Assembly (NCBI GenBank): GCA_003427395.1
Contig: BFEA01000008.1
Coordinates: forward strand, 744,809-767,003
Length of the DNA: 22,195 nt
Reading direction: 5' to 3'
From: Chara braunii
Lineage: Eukaryota > Streptophyta > Charophyceae > Charales > Characeae
Below, piece by piece: positions 1 to 8,567 of this stretch (positions within the stretch are counted from its first letter, which is position 1; every line of letters begins with the position of its first letter). The notes beneath the pieces are model-generated. The model was not told the origin of the DNA and did no database searches. It saw only the letters and a list, made by a program, of their open reading frames with translations. The translations under genes were made by a program, and so were the position numbers.

Positions 1-115
1 TAGACAAGCTCTCACCGGGCCTTTCCGGAATCGGAAGGGGCTTGAGGAGCCCAAGAGGGGCCTGTGTACGGGGCTTGTCTCTCTTACAGACCTGACAAGT
101 CTCCACGTACAACTT
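1..115 (-). pseudogene. Integrase fragment: C-terminal half of zinc-binding domain and start of core linker
   Basis: Integrase joins retroelement cDNA to host DNA; its N-terminal HHCC domain binds zinc. Minus-strand translation from about 115 down to 1 gives [12 protein letters not shown], holding the CxxC pair of the HHCC finger, then [17 protein letters not shown]. The latter is the usual Ty3/gypsy linker between the zinc finger and the catalytic core. The two histidines that should lie upstream are absent, because the sequence there is RT (next entry). The fragment is open at the window edge, so the catalytic D,D-35-E core cannot be judged. The join to RT is a deletion, not a natural fusion, since RNase H and the end of RT are skipped. 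Confidence 0.75.
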
Positions 116-404
116 GACAAGTACCGGCACCCTTGCACTCTATCTAGCAAGTCGTCGATGTGAGGTAGGGGCTCTCTGTTCTTGACAGTGATGGCATGGA
201 GGCCCCTATAGTCAATGCACATCCTAAGCGTTCGTTCCTTCTTCGGTACGAATAGGACTGGCGATCCATAAGGAGAAGCACTCGGCCGGATCCAACCCTT
301 CTCTATGAGTTCCTTGAGTTGCCGGCGAAGCTCATCAAGCTCGCCTGGAGACATCTGGCAAAGCTCATCAAGCTCGCCTGGAGACATCCGATAGATCTAA
401 CCCT
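116..404 (-). pseudogene. Reverse transcriptase N-terminal region, copy A
   Basis: Minus-strand translation shows the fingers region of a Ty3/gypsy [11 protein letters not shown], then [52 protein letters not shown] and [12 protein letters not shown]. It stops just before the catalytic SKIDL motif and continues into the integrase fragment. An in-frame stop sits in the PKGR-IYRM segment at its upstream side. It copies the same part of copy B at an offset of 371 bp, including an internal 33-bp duplication. It differs from B by, for example, H for N in RGLN. It cannot make a working enzyme. Confidence 0.8.
327..392. repeat. 33-bp tandem duplication in RT copy A
   Basis: Units 327-359 and 360-392 encode 11 residues each on the minus strand (MSPGELDEL-type). 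It is in frame, so it adds residues just before the RT fingers without breaking the frame. The same duplication occurs in copy B. Confidence 0.9.
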
Positions 405-1042
405 TTACCTGGTCTGAAATGCGGTTTTGTGTTGATCCTCGGGCCGGATTCCAATTTGATGTTACCCGGACTTCAGATCTATCTTACTGAAGTACCGGCA
501 CCCTTGCACTCTATCTAGCAAGTCGTCGATGTGAGGTAGGGGCTCTCTGTTCTTGACAGTGATGGCATTGAGGCCCCTATAGTCAATGCGCATCCTAAGT
601 GTTCGTTCCTTCTTCGGTACGAATAAAACTGGCAATCCATAAGGAGAAGCACTTGGCCGGATCCAACCCTTCTCTATGAGTTCCTTGAGTTGCCGGCGAA
701 GCTCATCAAGCTCGCCTGGAGACATCCGGCGACGCTCATCAAGCTCGCCTGGAGACATCCGATATGTCCTACCCTTTGGGATACTAGACCCTGGGATAAT
801 CTCTATCGCATGGACGACCTCCCTCTCAACAACCCGTGTAGGCTCTTCAAATAGATCAGGGTACTTGGCAACTACTCCCTCTATCTCCGGCGACATTTTC
901 ACCGGCTCGCCTATTGCAGAGATATAGACTAGATACATACCCTCCTTCGGACTTTGCTTATAATAGTTATAGAACGCGGCCACACACATGCATCCATGGG
1001 ACTCAATCAGACTACTAGCTTTGAACTTACGTAATCGCCTAG
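405..1042 (-). pseudogene. Protease-RT linker and reverse transcriptase N-terminal region, copy B
   Basis: RT copies element RNA into DNA. This is the longest RT piece in the window. In minus-strand order it has the linker ([28 protein letters not shown]), the fingers ([19 protein letters not shown]), [20 protein letters not shown], and SKIDLKSG with the first catalytic Asp at codon 477-479. A TAA at 462-464 then interrupts it where Ty3/gypsy RTs normally have Tyr. The frame continues as HQIGIRPEDQHKTAFQTR (408-461) before joining copy A. The YxDD motif of the active site is missing from the window. An 11-residue in-frame duplication (MSPGELDE-type) sits before the fingers. The enzyme is inactive. 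Confidence 0.85.
698..763. repeat. 33-bp tandem duplication in RT copy B
   Basis: Units 698-730 and 731-763 give [11 protein letters not shown] then [11 protein letters not shown] on the minus strand. It sits 371 bp from the matching duplication in copy A, with a few base differences. Confidence 0.9.
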
Positions 1043-1332
1043 AGACATCCGATAGATCCTACCCTTTGGGATACTAGACCCTGGGATAATCTCTATCGCG
1101 TGGACGACCTCTCTCTCAACAACCCCTGTAGGCTCTTCAAATAGATCAGGGTACTTGGCAACTACTCCCTCTATCTCCGGCGGCATTTTCACCGGCTCGC
1201 CTACTGCAGAGACATAGACTAGATACATACCCTCCTCGAGATTTTGCTTAAAATAGTTATAGAACGTGGCTGCACACATGCATCCGTGAGACTCAATCAG
1301 ACTACTAGCTTTGAACTTACGTAATCTGGTCG
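752..1332. repeat. 290-bp tandem duplication of the protease-RT linker
   Basis: Unit ~752-1041 matches ~1042-1331 at an offset of 290. ATACTAGACC occurs at 781 and 1071; TTGAACTTAC occurs at 1021 and 1311. Scattered base differences show the copies are not an exact recent assembly duplication. Confidence 0.9.
1043..1332 (-). pseudogene. Protease-RT linker, copy C (upstream unit of a 290-bp tandem duplication)
   Basis: Minus-strand translation reads [31 protein letters not shown] and [20 protein letters not shown], then IYRMS. It matches copy B with about one difference per 15-20 bases. It is continuous with the protease C-terminal half upstream (1333-1651), so this is the unit in its original place. 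At its other end the frame runs [10 protein letters not shown] and stops where it re-enters copy B. Linkers of this kind connect protease and RT in Ty3/gypsy polyproteins and have no activity of their own. Confidence 0.8.
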
Positions 1333-1787
1333 TCCCTCCACCTGGCAAAGTGTGTTTGACCACTTTTCGGTCCCAGTCAAACTGGGGCTGTGCCACAGAG
1401 AGGTAGTACATACCTAATAAGATATCCATAGGGAGATCATCGTTCAGTAGGAATGAGACACGATGTCTCAATTCCCCTCCTGAGTACGGGAAACAACACT
1501 CAACATCCTGCAGGTAGTCGTTGACTACCATGCGCTGTTTGTTGGCACAGGTCGACTCCACAGGTCGACTCAGGTGCTGCAGTCGCCCTCTGTAAGCGCA
1601 ACCTCTCAACGCACGTGCGATTAATGAAGTTTCTAGTCGAGCAAGTGTCATAATAGGCCCCGGCCTTGCGACCGCCGATGACTACCTCGCCGATGAACAT
1701 CTCTCCCTTAGGGGCTTTGGCCAATGGCGTCCAAGAAGCTACTGGGTCTGATCTAGACCACTTCTCTTCTAGCTGATTCAGACACAT
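1333..1787 (-). pseudogene. Retropepsin-like aspartic protease, frameshifted
   Basis: Ty3/gypsy proteases cut the Gag-Pol polyprotein and use a D-T/S-G active-site triplet. Here the N-terminal half (1787-~1572) contains GEVVIGGRKAGAYYDTCSTR followed by NFINRTCVERL, placing DTC where DTG is expected. The Gly-to-Cys change should disable catalysis. The C-terminal half, in another frame (from ~1545), has DYLQDVECCFPYSGGELRHR and DDLPMDILLGMYYLSVAQPQ, then FDWDRK. The latter is the usual ILGMDWL-type end of the domain. A perfect 13-bp tandem duplication at 1546-1571 separates the halves and explains the frame change. Confidence 0.75.
1546..1571. repeat. 13-bp perfect tandem duplication breaking the protease frame
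   Basis: The plus strand reads CACAGGTCGACTC twice in a row (1546-1558 and 1559-1571). Thirteen is not a multiple of three, so the second unit shifts the frame between the two recognisable halves of the protease. Confidence 0.95.
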
Positions 1788-1916
1788 TCATCGAACAGAG
1801 GCTCGATGGGTCAGAATGTGTTTGCGGGACGACTATGGAGTCAGTAGCTTGGGTCATCTCTCGAGATGGTGAGGGTGTGTCCACCACCTCGACCCTAGCA
1901 GGAACAACTACCATTC

Positions 1917-3874
1917 CTACTGGCCCGATGCGTTTCTCGGAGCAGTGCCAGAACTGCTGGCCACATTGCTACCAACGGGAGTCGAGGATCCCAACGCCTG
2001 CCCCATCGTAGGCGGGATCTTTTTGGTCACCTTCTTATTTCGGCACTTGAATTGGTTATGGCATATTGGCCACAACGGATACAAGCCTGCCGCGTGTACA
2101 GATCTCTTCACACGTCCTCAGTGAGACCCGCTTTCTCTCATGGGGGAGCATTGGGGTCAACTGGACTCCTTGATCGAGAACCTCCACGGCATCTAATTGT
2201 CGCCTTTCCTTTTTGAGCTAGGGCAGCGACTACTCCACCCCCTGAAGCCTCTACGCTGCCAGCCTTTGAACCTACTCCCTCCTGGAAGTTGTCATCTAAC
2301 TCGATGGTTGAACCATCGTTATCGACAAACATAATGCGACCCTTCGCCTTCCAGTTGGGAGGGAGCGACTTTCTCCTACCATCCGTAGTGGGTGTCTGTC
2401 CATGCCCTATCTTTGCCTCAAGGTCTAGGGCCTTCTTGCTAAACGAGGGAAAGTTGTGCATATTGATGTTGTCCTCACCTGCCAACTGATTCCTAAGAGG
2501 CATGGGAAAGCATCTCAGGTAGGAGGTGAGTAAGACCTGAGGGTCACATAGCGCACCCCAGGGACACAGATCAGACGCTCTATTGCGTCAGTGGCTTCCC
2601 TTACTGACTTAAACTGCCTTGTATGCAGTGTAAGGATCGCATCAGTAGCCTTTTGGGCTTCCTGAGGATCATCCCACCTGTCTTCCACCAACTTAAGGAA
2701 GTCATCCAATGTTTAGGTGACCGCCCAAGCGCGGAAGTCATGACCGTACCCTTGTAGCTGCACTAAACCACTTAACCATCGTGCTGCACTCCCCTCTAGA
2801 TAGGATGCAGCCACAATCACTTCCTCGTGTGGCAAGGTAAGTTTGCACTTGACATAGACTGACACGGCCCTCAACCAAGTGTCGAGGTCTTCGCCCCTCT
2901 TATCCCCTGTAAAGGGTTTCGGAGCGGCGATGGTCGTCTTTGGTACCCACTGACTTTGTCCCGGTCCCTGCATCACTCCGGGGTGTGGACCCTATGGTGA
3001 AGGCTGCTGCATTGACTGTTGGGGCTGTGTACCCTGCGGCTGTGCAGGCTGCCCAGTTACGGCAACCCGGCAACGGAGGTTGGGAATACATTGACTGTAC
3101 AGGAATCTGTACACTAGGACCTGCTGAAAGCCCGCCTGTCAAAGGAGTACCTAGGGAAACGGGCTGGACCGGTGTTGGGGATGTATATGGGGATACCCCA
3201 GTCACCGGTGGGACAAAAGGAGGAGGATGTACAACGGGCCACGCACCGGGCCCGGACATTGGTAGTGCCGCTTGCACTCGCCCGACTAACACGGCCAAAC
3301 TCTGCTGGATGTCCTGTAAGATCTCCATCTGGTGATCTTGCATCTCTACTACACTTAGCAAGATCGACCGTATGGTCCTCACATCATCCTCCAACTCTGC
3401 AGGGTCCATCTCCTCTAACTGACTGATGTTCGCTTGCCTCTGCTGCATCCTGGCTCTTCTTCTAATCATTCTTTCTTTTTCTGCCTTAATCTCTCCTAAG
3501 GCCTGCTGTAGCTGTGCCTCGCGATCAGCAGCTCGCCGTATGGCGACCTCCTGGGGAGACATCAGTAATGGCTGGCTTGCCATGACGCCAGTGGACTGAC
3601 TCAGAGTCTGTGCAACTGCTGACCTTACAGACTCTGAACTACCGGCTTGGGAACTCTGCTGCGCAGCAGTGGCCATGGCTGCTGAAACAGCGGCTTCGCT
3701 TGCAAACGCCCTGCTGGCCTCTGCTGCCATAGCTCTCCGCTGCTGCTGCTGCCTCTCCCTAAGCTGGCGGAATAGAAATCTGTCACCCTCTGGCCCTAAG
3801 GCCAAGTGGGCTATCGGGCGTCTAGCCGATCGCAAGATCCGGTCGTCCGGTTGTGGGACCTCCCTGTCACTCAT
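1917..3874 (-). pseudogene. Gag with capsid-type domain and CCHC zinc knuckle, several disruptions
   Basis: Gag packages element RNA. The start at 3874 (MSDREVPQPDDRILRSARRP) opens a frame rich in Gln, Glu and Arg, likely coiled coil (ALGEIKAEKERMIRRRARMQ), followed by a Pro/Gly/Val linker. A frameshift near 3060 and a TAG at 2992-2994 precede the retrotransposon Gag domain: PFTGDKRGEDLDTWLRAVSV, LPHEEVIVAASYLEGSAARW, LSGLVQLQGYG. A TAA at 2713-2715 interrupts it. The same frame resumes with DDFLKLVEDRWDDPQEAQKA, shifts near 2545, and gives MPLRNQLAGED. More stops (near 2138 and 2109) precede the zinc knuckle at 2043-2083, which is one base short. The remainder ends in a low-complexity tail at 1917. 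Confidence 0.8.
2043..2083 (-). other. CCHC zinc knuckle of Gag with a one-base deletion
   Basis: A CCHC knuckle (C-x2-C-x4-H-x4-C) spans exactly 14 codons, or 42 bases. The first Cys codon (minus strand from 2083) and last Cys codon (ending at 2043) are 41 bases apart. The first half is read in one frame (CIRCGQY) and the second in the next (HNQFKC). One base has been lost in the middle. Confidence 0.75.
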
Positions 3875-5136
3875 AAGCTACAACATTATACACAGTCTGC
3901 ACTAGGACACTCTGGATGCCTACTGCAGCATAGTGCACAGACCAACTAAAAATAATTAATTAATTGGTGGCTGCGCCAGAGTAGATACATTTGGGTTCAA
4001 CAGGTAAGTTCGGATTCCTACGAACGAAACTACTTTGACTTTGACCAGTTCGCGAACAGAAGCACAATGAACAAAGCACAGTTCTAAACTATTCTGTCTG
4101 TCAGATTTCAATGGCTGTACATCTAACTAATCAAAATAAAAATAGAATTGTTTGTTGGGTCGGTTTGCAGAATGGAATCTTGCCTAAACTTATCACCTGG
4201 AATCTACCCCTCCCTCAATTCTTCTTGAATGTCTCTTGTCGTCAACGTCCCTAAGCAATCCAGATAGCGTGCATGTCTGAAGGTGTGCACACGGCCCACC
4301 CCTGTGCCCCGAGTCTTGCTGAACTGGCCAGCCCTGAACCGTATTTATCCTCGCGTGCAGCGAGCCTTACACCGACCGATTGGCTGATCAGGAAGCGTTT
4401 TTATGGACGGCCCCCGAAGTCCTCAGGAATTCTTTAACGTCGCAAACAGGATGACGATCACAGCCAATGGAAGGTATCCCGCCGGTGCTTATTTATAGAC
4501 GCCTGGTCTCGTCTGGCCCCTAGGGCTGGCCTGCCCTTCAGCACCCCTCTACAGTGCAGCAAGCAGACAAGGGACAAAACAGCAAAGCATGCGTGCTCTA
4601 CTCCCGGTGGGTTGGCATGGTGACCGTGACCCAGTGCTTCGTCCAGGGCCCTTCAGATAGCTCCGCCCTCTCCTTCCATATGCTCCATGTGAAGGCTGAT
4701 GACTCTCAAGGTTGAGCGCACACAACGACTCACATGAGAGGACTCTCAAGACAGAACACACATCCTCACGGTAAGAAGTGTCAAAGAGGGTAGATAAGGT
4801 TAGGTGCAACGCACCTCAAAATAGCTGCCCCCAACCACAGATATTCTCACCAGATGACCCGATGTTGATTGTGATGACCAATCGCTGCTTCGGCACAACC
4901 AGCATTGCACAACCGTTCCACCTCAGCATCAATCACACACCGGATAGTTCTCATCACACTCCGAACACCCAATAATCACCACACAGCCTTCCTGGCGATA
5001 CCCCTCACCTCCTGGGTCGCCACTTCTTCGCCGTCCTCACTACACACGTCCCATGGCACGGTTGCTCAGCGTACACACCGCGTGAATGTACCGCATTAGG
5101 CAGAAGATGAGTGCCAGATTAGCGCACCGAACCACA
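3875..5136. other. Untranslated leader between primer-binding site and gag; no gene seen
   Basis: No conserved protein is visible on either strand. The stretch has an AT-rich part (3950-4150) and then ordinary mixed composition. If the primer-binding site at 5137 belongs to the same element as gag, this is an unusually long leader of about 1.26 kb. It may also contain unrelated inserted DNA. Confidence 0.4.
4375..4498 (+). promoter_or_regulatory. Candidate core promoter: two CCAAT-type boxes and a TATA-like box
   Basis: On the plus strand, GATTGG (inverted CCAAT) lies near 4378 and CCAATGG near 4464. The AT-rich box TATTTATAG follows about 25 bases after the second. On the minus strand the same box reads TATAAATA, which is closer to consensus and points toward gag. 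No transcript start or linked gene can be shown for either direction. Confidence 0.2.
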
Positions 5137-5148
5137 GCTCCGATACCA
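5137..5148 (-). other. Primer-binding site, initiator tRNA-Met type
   Basis: The minus strand reads TGGTATCGGAGC, one base different from TGGTATCAGAGC, the usual complement of the plant initiator tRNA-Met 3' end. A CA dinucleotide lies three bases upstream on the minus strand, as expected at an LTR end. The same variant follows the LTR at 21332. Confidence 0.65.
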
Positions 5149-5152
5149 AATT

Positions 5153-6060
5153 GCAAGGAAGATGAGTAATAGCGAACTTCAGCAATAAAACAGCATCATA
5201 CAATGAGACCTGATAGTCGTGACCTCGACCCAAAAGCAGAATTGCATCACGAGTTTCACGAAATAAGAGCACACCAAAAGCTCATAATTGACAATGCTGG
5301 AATAGTCTCATCATCATCAACGAAGAACCAATGTTGATATCCTATCTGGCGCTCGGCGCCCAGACTACGAATGGCAGATCCTATCTAGCCTAGACTACAA
5401 TGCTGCTGATGATGTCAACAGCTTCCCAAGTATGAGCAGATCTCGGCCAATGCCGCACGCGTCAAGCACCAGGTATGTCTCTCGTATCACTCACAACCTC
5501 CTTCCCCAACTCACAGATGCCACTTGCACCCTAGGACCACCGTGCGCCCCATCCAGCATACAGCAGCGCAGCTCGGCTATGGCTGCCTGCTCCTTCCAGC
5601 TCGCCCGTGAGCGCGTGAGCCTTGCAGGCGATAGCGCAGCAGCGCTTGCGCACAAAGAAGCCAGTGCCCGACTGTGCAATGCGTGGGCAGGCCCTTCCCT
5701 ATATCGAAGGTGCCTGCTGCTGCGTGCTGTGCTGCGGTACTGGGCCCCGGCCCAGAAGCTTCCGGTAGGCCCAGGGAGGCTGAGTCTCAGTCCGAAGGAA
5801 ACGGGCCCAGGGCCTGGGGCGGTTATCAGCACCCAATTGCCCTCAGCCTTTGTTCGGTCCACTTTGTGTATCCGGCCCAGGGCCTGCCTTAGTTACATGC
5901 AATGATGGCAGCCTGGGCCCGGGGTGCTTCCAACCAACTGGTGCTGCGCAACTACCTGAATTTCCCCAGTTGTGTGGTGACCCTGAAATGGCCTGTAGGC
6001 CTCGGGCGTGCCTGCCTTCACTTAGGGCGGCCGACTGTGTGAAAAGAGGGCCCTGAAGGG
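5153..6060 (-). mobile_element. Candidate 5' LTR of the minus-strand gypsy element
   Basis: This stretch lies directly upstream, on the minus strand, of the primer-binding site and ends in CA next to it. Its distal part (about 5740-6060) is GC-rich with many GGCCC, CAGGGCC and GGCCCAGGGCCT motifs, like the U3 parts of the two plus-strand LTRs here. A TATA-like GATATAGG on the minus strand near 5700 is followed by a GGCCTGCCC stretch comparable to the one after the TATA box at 20514. No second copy is present to prove it, and the outer end was not found. ORFs crossing it look like GC-driven chance frames. Confidence 0.45.
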
Positions 6061-6605
6061 CATATCGAGGCGCTAAGCCTCGCAGTATTAACTGTAAAGC
6101 AGGGGTTCACACTGCAGTTCCGCATTTTCCCTTTGCAAGTGGAAATCGTCATAGGAGCTATTTACTGTAAATCAGGAGTACGCACTGCAGAGCAACTTGT
6201 GTAACCTTATGCAAGAGGATCTGCTTGCACAAGTGGATCTGCACTGGGAATGCTTGTTATACAGTTGGTAATAGGGGAAATAGGCATAAGTTATCATGTT
6301 TTGAATCCCCACGGGTGCAGGCTAGGTGTCTCAGTCCAGAATCTAGGACTACAAATATGCTAAGTCACATCTAGGAAAGTCCTACTGTGAGTATGCCCTT
6401 GGTTGTACTTCAGCCCCTGGACTTCGATTGTTTGCTCGCGAAAAATGGAAAGGACTGCAGCTCTATTTGTGGGCAACCATGTCCTTCTTGCACCAAATGG
6501 GTGATGAGTGCTCAGAAAATGTGGTTGAAATGAGTGGTCACGAGCAAAGTGGCGTCATATCTTTCCTCTGTGTTGTGTTGTTATGGGATCTTTTCACTGA
6601 TGCAG
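6061..6605. other. Intergenic or intronic DNA upstream of the first recognised exon
   Basis: No conserved protein seen. A frame at 6428-6600 (WKGLQLYLWATMSFLHQMGD) looks protein-like, but I found no splice arrangement that joins it in phase to the exon at 6606. It remains unassigned. Confidence 0.3.
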
Positions 6606-6727
6606 ACTACGATAATCAGCACCATGCTAAGGTTGACAAGCCCGGCACAAGAGCCAGCTCTGCCATTTTTCGAGCGGGGAGTGATTGCGAAGGCAATCCA
6701 GACAGCAGTGGACGATTTTCTAGAGGG
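6606..6727 (+). CDS. Exon 1 seen of the split gene
   Basis: The acceptor is CACTGATGCAG and the donor is GAGGG/GTGAGC. The frame gives TTIISTMLRLTSPAQEPALP, then FFERGVIAKAIQTAVDDFLE, and ends in phase 2. The open frame extends left of the acceptor to an ATG at 6534, so a first exon starting there is possible. Base composition and helix-like content resemble the later exons. Confidence 0.5.
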
Positions 6728-6841
6728 GTGAGCTGCCTAGCATCAGTGACATGCTGACTTCCTTTCCTGCGGCAATACTGTTTAATGTCTCTCTCTCTCT
6801 CTCCTGTCTCTTATACACATCTAGATGTGTATAAGAGACAG

Positions 6842-6901
<60 letters not shown>

Positions 6902-6938
6902 CCTGTCTCTTATACACATCTAGATGTGTATAAGAGAC

Positions 6939-7028
<90 letters not shown>

Positions 7029-8519
7029 CCGAAGACAGTTGCAGTTTTATTATATGAAAATCCATGAGGCCGGGAATTCCTCGACATCTCAACCCGGACA
7101 GAGCTGGCTGGGGCCATTAACCGGGTCCAGAGTCCCCTTGTCTGCAACTTCAACAAAAGGGAAACTGGAATAAGAAATGGCAAACAGAAATAAAGGAACA
7201 GCTAAGGTACTGAACCCCAGGAGGTAAAACCAGACTATTCCTGTCCCCTTAAACCACCAGTACACCCGGGCCTGTTTTTCCAAACCGACACGCCCCCTGC
7301 GCGCCAGTTTTTCCCGAGCCTGTATCATTCGGGTATCATTTGCGGGAATGGCTTTGTGGTACCAGTACCACAAAGCCATAGGATTGCAGGCGGGATTGTG
7401 GATTAGAAAGGCGGACACAAGATTCATATGGCAGTGTTTTTCAGAGCGCTGTAGATACTTCTGTGTTTTGTTTTCTGATTTAGTGTTTTTTTTTCGTTCC
7501 CGTTTTTTTTTTTCCAACTTTTTTGGGTTCCTTCATGCGCGTGTAGCACGTCTCTGCTGGAGGAGTCGTCTGTCTTAGGTGAGTTATCTCTTATCTTCTT
7601 CCTCCTCTTTGGCAGTGACGAGAGTGTGTAGTTTGAGATTAATGTCGGGAATCCCAATGCTGTTATGTTTGTTTGTTTTTGCCACTTTTTGGTAAAAGAG
7701 TTTTTGGTTTCGTGGGCCGATGCGGAAGGCTCTCCAAGTTTTTCCGGACCTTTGAGGGGGTCGGGTCGGTGCCTTCTTGCTGGAGTAGTCTTCCGTCTTA
7801 GGCAAGTTGCTTTCTGCCCTCCATCCCCTTATGGTTTGAAATCATAGCTATGCCGGACCGGACTCAGGACCAAATCTGGCCCCGGTCCGGGCCCTTTTGG
7901 ACTTCCGGAACACCGGAATTCTCTGGAGGATCCGGACCGGTCCAGATCCGCTTTCCGGATGCATGTCCAGATCCCCGTATTTTCCAGGAAAAAAAAAAAG
8001 ACAAAAACCGCGTACATACATACATTACCTCGGTGTGTGCGTAGGATGAGCAAAATCGGAATGAATCTTCAGCCAGAACATGGAAATATACACTGCCACA
8101 CTTGTTTTTTTCTTTTTTCTTTGTTTTTTCCATGTGTGCATCAACTGAGCAGCCTGCCATTGTGCAAAATGAGAAGGAATCTTTCGAAAGAACATAGGAA
8201 GATGCACGGCAACGGATGTACATTGAAAAGAAATCCCGGTGTGAGTATGAACTAAGGTGCTGTCAGATGCAAATGTCGGCGCGTTCGCCAGAGAGAGAGA
8301 GAGAGAGAGAGAGGCTACTTCCATTGATAGGATGAGCAAAATCGGAATGAATCTTCTGCTAGAATATGGAAATATACACTGCTGTCCAGCCATGCGTGCA
8401 GAGAGAGAGAGAAAGGCTACTTCCATGGATAGGATGAGCAAAATCGGAATGTATCTTCCGCTAGAACATGGAAATATCACTGCCACTTTTTTTCTTTTTT
8501 GTTTGGTGTGTGTGTGTGT

Positions 8520-8567
<48 letters not shown>

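Larger units (their letters stand above)
121..768. repeat. 371-bp-offset duplication of the RT N-terminal segment
   Basis: Segment ~121-397 matches ~492-768 at a constant offset of 371, seen for example at GTACCGGCACCC (121 and 492) and CTCTATGAG (301 and 672). Few substitutions separate them. Confidence 0.9.
1..6060 (-). mobile_element. Degenerate Ty3/gypsy LTR retrotransposon, 5' part, running off the left edge
   Basis: Read on the minus strand, the order is candidate LTR, initiator-Met-type primer-binding site, leader, gag, protease, RT, then integrase. Protease-RT-integrase order is the Ty3/gypsy (Metaviridae) order. Each domain is recognisable from motifs listed in its own entry, but none is intact. 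Stops, frameshifts and a deletion that removes most of RT and all of RNase H show a dead copy. The 3' half and second LTR would lie left of the window. The outer limit near 6060 is a guess from base composition and was not seen as a clean TG end. The identity of the coding part is secure; the limits are not. Confidence 0.8.
7029..8041. other. Intron 1 DNA without a gene
   Basis: No conserved protein seen. It holds a palindrome at 7348-7379, T-rich tracts (7440-7530), two loosely related segments (7555-7610 and 7778-7830, sharing GCTGGAG and GTCTTAGG), and a cluster of CCGG-rich palindromes at 7852-7975. Confidence 0.5.

Noticed and set aside
2900-3426. Plus-strand ORFs at 2940-3335 and 3172-3426
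   Set aside because: Shadows of the minus-strand gag frame.
5432-5905. ORF of 157 codons on plus and one of 123 on minus
   Set aside because: GC-rich stretch read in opposing frames with no motif; better explained as an LTR.
6428-6600. Additional upstream exon of the split gene
   Set aside because: Possible donor at AATGG/GTGATG does not give a phase compatible with the exon at 6606.
6785-7057. ORFs containing VSYTHLDVYKRQ
   Set aside because: This peptide is the translation of the Nextera mosaic-end junction, not a real protein.
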